Shown piece after piece: positions 21,016 to 31,785 of a DNA stretch of 34,987 bases. Made by a program: the position numbers and the translations under genes. Under the pieces are notes generated by a model. It had not been told where the DNA came from and did no database searches. It was given only the letters and a program-made list of their open reading frames with translations. The stretch lies in the NCBI GenBank assembly GCA_034696485.1, contig JAQIWT010000110.1, positions 1 through 34,987 on the forward strand, in the 5' to 3' direction. Each line of letters opens with the position of its first letter. Position 1 is the stretch's first letter. This DNA comes from Isohypsibius dastychi. Taxonomy: Eukaryota; Tardigrada; Eutardigrada; Parachela; Isohypsibiidae.

Positions 21016-23191
21016 ATTTTTCCTGAAGCCCCACACGGAAACCGAACGTACGGGGAACTGGTACATAGCTTAGTCTAACACTGAATTTTTTCGTCATTTC
21101 CCCATTCTAGCTGTTCAGTAACCACATTTTCCGTTGACCATTGAAAACCAGAAACATTAGTCTATGTCATGAACGGACAACTGAAGAAGACTGTAACAAA
21201 ATTTTGCTGATTCTTGCCCGTGCAATTAGCGGTGAATACGCAGACAATGGCTATGATCGATGCAGAAATGTTTCTATATTTAGGTTGAGAAGACTTTGTT
21301 GAGTTCACGTGCCAGTTGTTTCCTGCTCTTATTTATCACAGCTGCAACGCAAGATTTCTTCGAGTTAGAGTGATCCAAAACTGAGATTGATTTGCTTCCT
21401 CACCACAGTGCATTGAATCCTACTGATGAGTTTATATCTTCCTGGACACATCGAAAGTTTTTGATTTTTCGCTGTTTGCTCTTTGATACAATGTAGACAT
21501 TTCACATTGCTTGAAGATGAATAGAGTAGAAAATCGTGAGCAGCTTCGAAACTTCCAAAGTGCCGTGTCTGAAACATTTGTACAGGTTGGACAAATGGGT
21601 GACACTAAAGCGATAACGCTCGGAACTCATTGTCTTCGCTCTTTCGACTATACTCATATAACTTGTGGCGATCCACCGGTTGAATAAACCGGGTTTTTTT
21701 ATTGGTCCACGATCTTTCTCAGTCAGTACCAGCTGATGGGTCGGGTGGCACTATAGGCTGTATCATTTTGCACGGTTTCGCTCTCGGTTGGGAGATCTAG
21801 TTTTGCTGGCTGCTTGCACCTTTCTTCTCATCATTGCTTTCAGAGAGAAGAATTTTTTTTTGAAATTCACTTGCAAACCTTTTTGGTTGCAAATCAAAAC
21901 CCTCTGATTCAGCAAAGAGGTTTGTTCTGTTTACCCTAGTCCAGAATTGCATTTCAATGTTCAGAAAACCAAATCGAAAACGGGTGTAGCTACAGCTTCT
22001 AATGATAAGAAACCCCGCAGTTAATTGTTGCAGAAATTTAAGAGAGCCGTAGATTCACCAAATTCTGAATTATCTTGTTTGATTACAGAATATACACAGC
22101 ACGGTTTGCATGAGCCTTGTAAACCACTGTGAAATGATCATGCGTTCCACCGTGGTTTCCCAGTTACCCAAAATTCATCACAGTTCACCAGTTATCACTG
22201 CTAGTTTTTTCGGCTCGAGCTACTCGATTGTCAAAGGTCAAACGGGTGATATCTTTCGTGGGTTCCCAAACAGAATATGCGCACGGATCCCCATGCCAAT
22301 AACGGATGAGTCAGATAAAAGAGACTTCATCACGAAAATTCGCCGATACGACTCTATTTTCTCGATTCCTAAGTCCATGTCGATTCTGTCTGACCTCCTT
22401 CCTGTTTTATTGACTTGCACGGAGGCGGGGCATTTTGGAATGTTGAACGCTGTGTATCATGGACTTAGTGGTCGATCATTCCTCTAGCGAAAATCCCCTG
22501 GCCAAGAAAAGTGCCAGACCCTCCATTAGAACTGGTCGGCCACGTCAGATCGACGACACAGCTTGCAATTATTCCTCTGGAAGTTCCCTTAACCAACGGT
22601 ATACTGCATTCTCTTGCCAAAATTAAGGTACTGTGTTTAACGATCAGTGGCATGCGAATGGTTCCGGCGTTTTTCTATGTTGACAGCACATGGGTTAGAA
22701 CTTACATCACTTGAGCATCATGCATCATGAGAACTTCTAGTTTTCCATACCGTCGATCCCTGCCTTTACCATCGTCTGGGTACTTTCTTAATCTCAAGTT
22801 TGGTTTTGGCCTCGGTTTTCTCTGAAAACTTGGAACAATGTTAAAGTGTGAGGACTTAGTCTGACAAGGAAGAGTTTCGGTTCCTGGATAGAACGTGCAA
22901 AAAAGTGCACAAAAATTGCATCAAAGTAAAGTTCAGGAACAAGTCCGGTCTATGAACCATGTTCCGTCATGAACTGTCAACATTGCCAGTAAGAACATGA
23001 TGTGGTCAGCGTATCGACATTGCGTAAAATGTGGTGAAGTCGTCCGTTCTCGACTTTTTCAACTCAAAACACATATCATTCGGTGGATCTCGTCGACATC
23101 TTCCTTTCAACCTTGTACCAAGCTGTTCCCAGGAGTCTGGCAAAAAACTGTGAAAAGAAGTTGATTGATCACATAACACCCAAATCAATCA
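21016..23191. other. no recognised gene
   Basis: No gene is recognised. AATAAA occurs near 21685, too far for a confident link to the upstream gene. An ATG frame at 22110-22487 (+) preceded by TTGATTACAG and a minus ATG frame at 22465-22653 look protein-like but match no family I know. Near 23030-23080 a plus frame contains CVKCGEVVRSRLFQLKTH, faintly like a zinc-finger fragment. A lone CGATCC repeat copy sits at 22745-22762. Confidence 0.35.
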
Positions 23192-23908
23192 TGCATAAGT
23201 GCTGGCGCCATGAACATTCGTAGGCAGATTTCTCGTAGTGTGGAGGTTTCGTGGTTCACCTTACGTAGTCTCTATCTTTCGTAGTCGAGAACTTCCGTTG
23301 TGTATACCTTTCGTAGTCACGACAATTGGTAGCCAGAAAACTCGTGGCAAAAAATTCGTAGTCAGAGCTCTCGTAGGAAAGAAAACTCGTAGCCCGGAAA
23401 ATTCGTAGTCCAGAAATTTAAATTTCCAAAAATTAAAAAAAAAAACAAAAAACTGCGGGGGCAGTGCCCCCGCAACCCCCACGCGAGGGCTGCGCCCCCG
23501 AGCCCCTGCCCCCGACCCCAGCCCCGCCCGGATTCCATTTTCTCCCATAAAACCGCTGTTAAAACGGTCAAACTACTTTCACCAAAAAGACCCACCACCA
23601 CAGAAATATTTTTTTCTGGTGTAATTCGTCGAGCTGAGTGCGGTGGCATCAGTACAGTTCATAAGTTGGAGTCACTACCAAAACTCTGATCTACGAAATA
23701 TGCAGACAAGGAAAGGTAACGACTACAAAACTTCCAACTACCAAACTCACATTCTTCGACTACGAAACCTCTTGCCTACGAGGTTTGAAGACAACGAGAT
23801 TTCTCAACTACGAGAAGTATGACAACGAAAGTTCTACTACGGAAGTTCTCACTACGAAAGGTGGCCTACGAAAAGTCATGGCACGATAAGTGCTCGTTCA
23901 ATTATGCA
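23192..23908. mobile_element. DNA element with opposed CGTAG arrays and GC-rich core
   Basis: The ends pair as imperfect terminal inverted repeats of about 40-45 bp (TGCATAA...GCCATGAMYWTTCGTAGGC). The left arm (23217-23410) has 9 exact CGTAG words plus variants, mostly as TTCGTAGTC. The right arm (23690-23875) has 7 exact CTACG words plus variants, as the reverse complement. Between them is an A-rich run and a GC-rich core (23455-23530), opening with GCGGGGGCA-G-TGCCCCCGC, a perfect 9-bp stem. No transposase is encoded. I infer a non-autonomous DNA element whose subterminal motifs are probably transposase-binding sites. Confidence 0.68.
23455..23473. repeat. perfect GC-rich hairpin
   Basis: GCGGGGGCA and TGCCCCCGC are exact reverse complements separated by one base. 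They head a C-rich stretch of about 75 bp. Confidence 0.85.
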
Positions 23909-25562
23909 CCAACAAAGTCTTTCAGAGGATATTCGGGGAGATCTCAATAAGATCTATTGAAAGGTCTGCACGACACGTGAATTAGATCATAACTGGGCGT
24001 TAGCATCGGAATCATCAAATTTCACTCATTATTAATACGTTTACCAAATTATGATTCTCACTGGTACTGAGAAAATGCGGAAACTTCGTCGTTGAACCGA
24101 TCCAAATTTGAGTCTAGCTGAGCTGTATGGGATGAAACGTGTTGCTCGTTTTTTTCGCCGTATTGTCATTCTCGCGCGATTTGTGGCAGCAAGTTTTGTG
24201 TGACTGCCAGCAAGTCGCGACATGGGTGACAGAATCAGTCGCCGATTTTCGACTGTAGTTTCCCCCGAACATGGTTTGAATGGGCAGATAGAAAATTTGG
24301 AAATGAGGAATGTCGTACCTTACATTGCAAAAACAATATATCAGAATTACGATCATAAATCAGACTTGAAATTCAAACTTGAAATGTGCTTATCTCTAAG
24401 AGCATAGATACTCTTAGGCGTAGTATTTCAACTTCTAGGAAGCGTTCTTCCGGGCCTAGTATTTCTCCAGTTTTGACAAATGATATATTTCCTTATTTTT
24501 TCAATCATGATTTTACGAAGCTAAACGACCTTGACAAAACCCTGGTCCCCCCCCCCCTCTGAGGTATGGGGGCGAAGTTTTTAAAATCTAGTGCAGTTGT
24601 GTCAAGTATTGCCGCGCCAAATCAACGCTCGATCCGCGCTTCACTGTTCATCCAGGAATAAAGCTGTATATAGACATGTTTTTTTAGAAACAAGATTGTG
24701 TTAGTTGGCCTGGTAAATATCAAAGAGTTAAATAACACAGAGTTTCATCTTAAAACCCACTACTAAAAAGGAGGCCAATTCTCGTCCCGCAGTATCAAAG
24801 CCGCGTTATCTACCCCTGCAAAGTACTGGCAATCTAAATGATGTGATTTTTCTCCGCTTCTCGTGTCCTTCTCATTCATCCTCCGGTTTTCAAAAGGTAA
24901 TAGTCTGATGTGTCAAATGCACTGAAGAGAACCAGAAATCAATTCGGATATTTGAATTCGATTGGTAATTCAGAGCCCATAAAACAGAGCCCCTTCCAGC
25001 GGGTTGGACAAACATTTCTTGATTTTGATTTCACAGTGGCAGACAATATTTCAATCCTTATGGTTTGAGATTTCTTTGGTTCAGAACCATCACAACCCAT
25101 CGTCAAGTTTCGTTTACTATTTTGAGCTGGATGCGTTTATTTGTTCGACGAATGAGCTTGTTCAGCAATGGCTACTTGGTCTTCCAGGAAATCAGCCTTC
25201 AAATTTGAATACAGTTTATTTGAGTGAAGACTCCTGGAAAGAGTTGACCAGTGGGTGATCCGAGCCTTGGTTTTCTAAGACAATTCCGTGGTTACTCTGT
25301 TTTGAACTGGTCTTTTTTCATTGTTAATGTGAAATTATCAGTTATGAATCCAGATTTCTGACTTAGGAATTCAGAGTTCTGACTTCTGAAATCTGAGATG
25401 TGTATTCTAGCCTTTGAATTGTGACTTCTGAGTTTTGTATTACAGCACTAGCCGGAGTTTGGTAATCCGCAGGGGTCACCCTTGTTTTTGATACTCATCA
25501 CTTTTCTCTACTCTCCTATACGTTGCGTTGCAGACATCGTTTGTGAAACAGTCAGACTTGAG
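23909..25562. other. no recognised gene
   Basis: Nothing recognised. Features seen are an 11-C run at 24547-24557, a CTAAGAG/CTCTTAG hairpin near 24395-24417, and short TTCTGA-type words around 25355-25440. A plus frame at 25004-25258 has no family signature. Confidence 0.4.
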
Positions 25563-26086
25563 TGCTACGACGTTTACGAAATCGCACTTCTCGACGTGAT
25601 GCTGGTGTGGTTACACAAGCAATCGAGTTGGATAAACTTGAATCTCAGAGCGTACCTGAACCGCCAGAGCGACGACCAGAGCATGTTCAGTTGTTACCCG
25701 ATAGAGCTATCTACAATACTGCTTCCGCCCCACATTTGCGATCTATACCTCTTTATCCGTTACAGGAATGAGTTAGTTTTGGAGGACCTAAATTCTAAAC
25801 GGAGGGCAATGTTACGCTAGTGGTCACTAGCGTCCGGATATTACATGTTTATGACACTTTCAGTCTCATTTATTAATTGAGCTGGTTCTGCTCGCAATAA
25901 TCCATGCTTCAGTTACCTCACATTCTATTGTGTTTAGCTGCTCTATATAATGGGATGTTTGACATTTTGCCTTCCGAAGTAGCTATTCCAGTTTGACTTA
26001 CGTTTATTCTTTGTTATCATTCTTCACTTGTCTGTACCAGTAAATCAGTCCTGATCAAACTGACTTATCGGCGTACGGGCATATCA
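25563..26086 (+). repeat. 5' LTR (524 bp)
   Basis: It begins TGCTACGACG and ends GGGCATATCA. It matches the 3' LTR over its whole length without gaps, with 15 substitutions by my count (about 2.9 percent). A TATATAA box lies at 25944-25950, a plausible promoter for the element RNA. The first 210 bases keep an open frame that in the 3' LTR encodes the env cytoplasmic tail. Confidence 0.95.
25814..25833. promoter_or_regulatory. 9-bp-stem palindrome in the LTR
   Basis: ACGCTAGTG and CACTAGCGT pair perfectly around GT. The same motif is unchanged in the 3' LTR at 33766-33785, although mutations have accumulated nearby. A protein-binding or RNA-structure role is possible but not shown. Confidence 0.45.
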
Positions 26087-26088
26087 TT

Positions 26089-26100
26089 TGGTGCCGAAAC
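26089..26100 (+). promoter_or_regulatory. primer binding site, tRNA-Phe
   Basis: TGGTGCCGAAAC starts two bases after the 5' LTR. It is complementary to the 3' end of eukaryotic tRNA-Phe (..GUUUCGGCACCA), all 12 bases including CCA. This is the priming site for minus-strand DNA synthesis. Confidence 0.8.
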
Positions 26101-26171
26101 AAATTATCATTACCATCGTTTATTTGTCGTGTCGAATAACATCGGAGTGATAAAGAACACGTGTGGTGAAG

Positions 26172-27533
26172 ATGTCTACTGAGGATAAATCAAAGTCGTC
26201 AGGTACCACTGGTGGTTCCGGTGGACGAACCCTCGTCATGGACGAAGAGAAAATGGCCAAAGAGTTTGCGAAATTGAAGATGGCAACGGATGCCCAGATG
26301 CCAATGTTTTCTGGCAAACCGGATGAAGAAGTGGAACAGTTCATCCGTAAATGGCGACGTCACGCGCAAGCACGAGAGATGGATGAACGGGATATGTTAC
26401 TTGAGGTAATGATTCAGCTAGACTCGTTTGCTGCTAATTGGATAGAGAAGGAAACGGAAAATGGAACAAAACCGTTCGCGAAGTGGGAGGATTTTGAGAA
26501 GAGTCTTCTGGCGAGATTTCGTCCGAAGGACTTAACCATGCGTTACAAGCAAGAAATGCGTCGTCGTAAACAACAACGTGGTGAGGATATTATCGCTTAA
26601 CACAATGAAAAGCACGAATTGTGTGTCAAAGTCGACCCTGATGTGTCGGACGCTGGCGTGACTGACCAACTGAAGGAAGGATTGTTGCCGGAATTCTACG
26701 ACCTGGTATGTCTGAGTCGTGCTAAAACACCTCAAGAATTTTTTCAGGACATGGTGCTGGCTCAAACGGCTGTTCGCCGTCACAATCGAAATGACCGATT
26801 TGTTACTGGTCCTGTTCAGAACCAGGGAGCTCAGCGCTATGGAGGTGATCGACCACGAGGATTCGAGCGTGGAGGGAACAACTATCGTCCCAGGTTTGGG
26901 AATGGTAACCGCTCGAGATTCAATGGTAATGGTGGTAACCAAAACCATGCTGGTGGTGCGAATAACGGAGGCAGTGGATCTGGTCAATGGGCTTCGGAGC
27001 AGCCCCCTACAAAAAGAGGAAATAGTTTCTTCGGTAAAAAGACGCCGAAAAACAACCGAGGCTGCCATAATTGTGGAGAACTGGGACATTGGATGCGTGA
27101 TTGTCCCAAAAACAAAGCAAAGAAAGGAATGGACCTCAAAGTTCTTGAAGTTACAGGGACCAGTCAATGCACGGTTGTGGTTGATGTGGATGAGCCTGAA
27201 CTACCTAAGGAGGACATGGTGGTCGGAGTCGTGTCTGAACAAGAAGCTATGGATTTTCCGGTGGACCAACAAGTTGAAGAGCAAAAGGTCACTCAGCCAT
27301 GGGTGAATGAATATGATGCTGCAATTGAAGTTTACGATCCAGTTGAGGGAATTCAAGTTGGATTGGATGGAAAAGAGATTTTACAAGGTCATGAGGCTAA
27401 CAACAACGCAGTGGTTACGGCGTTGGTTGCTGCCCCGAATACTAATGAGTATCGACCCATCAAAGTAGCATTTGGAACTACCTTTTGGACAATGGGACTA
27501 ATAAGGAAGTGGATCCAAAATGACTCTACATAA
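26172..27533 (+). pseudogene. gag: gag (capsid-nucleocapsid), one in-frame stop
   Basis: Gag starts at ATG 26172 (MSTEDKSK); the frame opens slightly upstream only through GTG codons. A capsid-like segment (W.R.A....DE.DMLLEVMIQL....A..WIEKE, then FEKSLLARFRPKD) covers roughly codons 55-125 and resembles retrotransposon gag domains. TAA at 26598-26600 interrupts it, and the same frame then continues without shift. A Gly/Arg/Asn-rich basic stretch follows. Next is a CCHC zinc knuckle, CHNCGELGHWMRDC (27063-27104), which binds genomic RNA. An acidic C-terminal region ends at TAA 27531-27533. Pol begins in the next frame near 27520. Confidence 0.85.
27063..27104 (+). other. CCHC zinc knuckle of gag nucleocapsid
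   Basis: The spacing C-x2-C-x4-H-x4-C is complete. This fold binds packaged RNA in retroelements. Confidence 0.9.
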
Positions 27534-30500
27534 AGAAAAGCGTGTTTGTAGACCCCACCCCATTGGAACAATCTGCATTGAAGGCAACTGTTTTGAGCGT
27601 GAAGTTTAACACTGGGTTCCGGTGTTTGCTGGCTCGTCACGTTCATGCCCTTGGAATCTCGAATTGGAACGAGTTTTTTACGCAAGGGTTATCAACAAAT
27701 CGGACAAAGATTATGATGCTGTTTTGCATCCAAAGCATTTGTCCGCCCTTGGATTGTCGATTGACAGCAATGAACATCGTTTGGTTGTAGCAAGGGACAA
27801 GGAAACAATCACAAATGAACCGGATTATGGTTATTGGTATCTAAAAGCACCATCTGATCCAGACATGGTTCAGCTACGTCGCGACAATGCAAGGAAGTTC
27901 AAGTCGAAAGAACATCGGACGAGAAGTGTTCGTAGAACGTCTGGAGCAGAACATGTCACCAAGAAGCTAAAAAGGTTGCAGAGAAGTAATCAACAACGTC
28001 GTTCGAGTTCACCGAAAGAAAGGAAAGTGAAAAGTCAAGTGGTGGTTCCACCTGGCTTCGTCTACACAAAGGTCACCAGGACAGTTAAAGTCGCCCGTGA
28101 TGTTTTTGGACATGTCGGTGAGGTGAAAACGATTGAAGGTCGAAGTGGTTCTTCGAACGCAAGGAAACAAGAGCGTCTTCTGTTTTCATCAACGCCAAAT
28201 ATTTCTGGGAAACTGAATGGACGGGACGTTACGTTTCTGGTTGACAGTGGTGCAAGCATGTGTGTGGTAGCACTGAGCTTCGTCAAGGGAGCTGACTTGA
28301 AGATCAAAGACGTGGACTTGTCTGCTGAAATGGCTAATGGAGACCCAGTCCATGTTCTTGGACGTGTTGATGTTGAGGCTGAGATTTCTGGAATGAAAAT
28401 GACTCTGCCGTTCGTCGTGTTTGAGGACTTCTCAACTCGTGGCTATGACGCTATTCTCGGATGTAATGGACTTATCGAGATGAAGCTTCTTGTCGATTGT
28501 GTCAACGCAAAGGAACATCAACCCACCGCAAACATGGATGAGGTCGTCGAACTGTTGCATCGATACGATCACGTGTTTCATGCGAAAGGAATGCCGATGG
28601 GTGGTGCCGACGTAAAACCGTTCAGAATCGAACTAAAAGAAGGGACCCGGCCCACTGCAAGGAAACCTTATCGGTACTCGCAGGAAGAACAACAATTCAT
28701 CATTGACGAAACTAACGCTATGCTGGAGTTGGGGGTAGTTGATTCTTCAAACAGCCCATGAAGTACACCGATCGTCTTGGCGAAAAAAGATGGTGCAAAA
28801 GCGTTGAGACTGTGCAATGATTTTCGAGCCTTGAATGATGTCACCATTTCGGACGTGCACCCATTACCTAATGTGGATGATTGTTTAAACGTACTTGGGG
28901 GTTCCCAGTTCTTGACAATCCTGGACTGTCAGAGTGGATACTGGCAAATTCCCCTCGACAAGGATACACAAAAACTGACTGCCTTCAGAGCTGGAAATTC
29001 TTTCTACCAGTATAAAGTTCTGCCGTTTGGTTTGAAGAACGCTCCATCTTGTTTCTAGAGAATTATGGCTGACGTGTTAGGAGGACTTTTATGGGTTGAA
29101 ATGTTCGTGTACATTGACGATATCGTCATTTGTGGAAGAACTATTCAACGCCACCTGGAACTTCTTGAGTCAGTTTTACAACGCCTCAGCGCACGTCGTC
29201 TTTTGTTAAAACCAGCCAAATGTCATTTTCTGAAATCGAGAGTCAGTGTTAGGATACATCGTCAGTCGTGACGGGATTGAAACGGATCCTTCCAAGATTT
29301 CAGCAGTCTCGGAGTTTAAACGTCCGGAAAACGTGAAGGCCGTTCGCAGTTTTGCCGGACTCTGCTCATATTATAGAAGATTCATCAAGGGATTCTCCGA
29401 AATCGCAAGTCCTTTGATTCAACTTACAAAAAAAGACATGCCGTTCTCGTGGATGGAGGAGCAAGAAACCGCGTTTGCCGCTTTGAAAAGAGCTCTTACT
29501 ACCGCTCCTATCTTGATTCACTTTGATTCTGCAAAAGATGTTGAGAGTCATCTCGATGCGTCGAACTATGCGATTGGTACTGTGGTTCTGCAGCGCGACG
29601 ATCAGAGTCGTGAGCGAGTTATTACTTACGCCAGTCGTCGCCTGAGTGGACCAGAAAGTCGCTACTCAACTACGAAACGGGAAGCTATAGCCATCATTCG
29701 GACATGTGAGAAGTTTCGTCATTTTCTGCTTGGAAGATTAGTGAAGGTTTTCACTGATCACCATAGCATATGTTGGCTGATGAGTTTGAAAGATCCAAGT
29801 AGCCGTCTGGTGCGATGGAGTTTGCGCCTGCAAGAATATCGTCTGGAAATTATACACAAGCCAGGAAAAACTCATCACGACGGAGACTGTTTATCCCGGT
29901 ATCCAGTTGATGAAGACATCATGGTTTCTGTGATTGAGGTTTCAACACAGCAACAAGATGAAGACATGTTTGAAAATATGGCTGTTGAACAAAGAAAGGA
30001 TCAATGGATTTTAGACATACTACAACGATGCGAAAATGACAAAAAGTTTAAGAAGCAACATGAAGTTCGAGATGGTATCTTGTATCGTTTGTACAAGCTT
30101 AAAGGAGCCAAGACAGCGTTGCTTTGTGTACCTAAGCACATGAGAATGGATGTCCTATTCAGATGTCATGATGAAAAGGTCAGTGGTCATCTTGGTTTCA
30201 AGCGCACGTGGTTACGTGTAGGTTCGCGAATTTTCTGGCCGAACATGTTGAACATGACCAAAGAATATTGCGAAAGTTGCGTGGAGTGCCAAACAAAAAA
30301 CGTCATGACGCAGAAAGCAGCCGGACCTCTGATGTCATTTTGTCCTGAGAAGCCGTGGGAGATTGTGTCAACTGACGTCATGGGACCTCTGTCGGCTAGT
30401 CATCGAAATCAGTTCATCATTACAGCTACTGACTTGTTCACAAAGTGGGTGTGTGCCAAAGCGATTCCTGCGCAGAATGCCGAAACTGTTGCAAAGTTCC

Positions 30501-31785
30501 TTGTCTTCGAAGTCTTCGTTAAATATGGAACGCCGTATAAGGTTCTCTCTGATCAAGGAACTCCGTTTTGTAATGCTTTGACAACAGAAGTGTATAAATT
30601 GTTCAACGTTAAACGACTTACTACCTCTGGCTACCACCCGCAAACGAATGGACAATGTGAGAGATTCAACGGAACATTAGCAGCGATGCTGTCAAAATAC
30701 GTGGACGAAAATCAGAAGAAATGGGACACAGCTTTGCCTTTTCTGGTTTATGTTCATAACACCAGTGTACATTCAGTCACAGGGTACAGTCCGTTCAAGA
30801 TGTTGTCCGGAAAGGAAGCTGTCAGCCCAATCGACATCGACTTACCAACAGTAACTGAGCCACTTGCTGTCGATATTGCGGAGAAGCTTGGAGATATCCA
30901 CGCTGAGGCATACGCAAGAATTGAAGCCCAACAAAATGCTATCTTTGCTAGAGATGGTACGCGAGAAATAACATTCCAGCCAGGTGATTTTGTTTTAGTC
31001 CTCAACCCGGCGGGTACGCCAGGTATGGCCACCAAGCTTTTGAGCAGATGGTATGGACCGTACACAATCTCGCGTCAAGTCTCTCCGGTCAACTACGAAG
31101 TTGAAACCCAAAGCCTTCGACGAAAGAAAAAATTCACCACGCACGTCAGCAAGATCAAGCTGTTTAAAGACCGTAATGAAATGTACGTGGACAGCGAAGA
31201 CGAAGATGGAGAAGGATGGATACCACTTGCGTCGACCAAGCGAACTGATGGTAATCAGTTGAAAGAAACTTCGCTTCAAACTGAGGACTCTCAGGTCAAT
31301 GTAGAACCAGAAGTCGTGGAAGAGAAAGACGAGACAATTCTGGATTGGGCCGAAGAGTCTGAGGAAAAGGCGGAAATCAAAGAACCGGTAATCGAGAAAG
31401 TTGAGCAAACAGCTGATGTGGTTCCTCAGCGTGTTTCAGCTCGAGCGAACAAAGGAACATTTTCTTCAAAGAAGTTTCACGATGAGTTCAGTGTAATCAA
31501 CGGGACGTTGAGATCTAATGAGAGGGAGACAGCAGCAAAAGTCTGTGTTACGGACCTGTGTCCAGTGACTGCAGTCCCACGACCGCGTCGTGAAAGGCAC
31601 AGCAGAGCTGACAATGGAAATCGTCAGGCGACAACTATTCCTCAACGTCAAGCTGCGCCATTACCCAACCACAGAGGGCAGAATCGTCAACCAGGTAATT
31701 TCCACCCAGCCCGTCGTCCAGACGAGCTAGTGTCTCTACCCTCTAGTACTGATCGCTTGTCGTTCTCAGGCAATTTTTGGGGTTC
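27520..31785 (+). pseudogene. pol: pol: protease, RT, RNase H, integrase (broken)
   Basis: Protease: FLVDSGAS (DSGAS 28243-28257). RT: LCNDFRALN, FLTILDCQSGYWQIPL, LPFGLKNAPS and the catalytic YIDD (29110-29121). RNase H: HLDASNYAIG, a TKREA segment and FTDHH. Integrase: an HHCC-type zinc region (CHDEKVSGH...YCESCVEC, about 30165-30290). Its core has D at 30374, D at 30551 and E at 30659, spaced D-35-E, with GYHPQTNGQCERFN. A GPY/F-type module (LLSRWYGPYTI) follows near 31040. After that come an acidic stretch and a basic Pro/Gln-rich linker leading straight into env. Breaks are TAA 27607-27609, TGA 28759-28761, TAG 29056-29058 and a one-base shift near 29247. Gag and pol frames overlap at 27520-27533, with an ATG at 27520. 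Confidence 0.92.

Noticed and set aside
22110-22487. 125-codon plus frame with ATG and nearby TTGATTACAG
   Set aside because: Protein-like but with no family and no partner exons; equal-quality frames lie on the other strand.
26532-27167. 211-codon minus frame
   Set aside because: Antisense shadow of gag.
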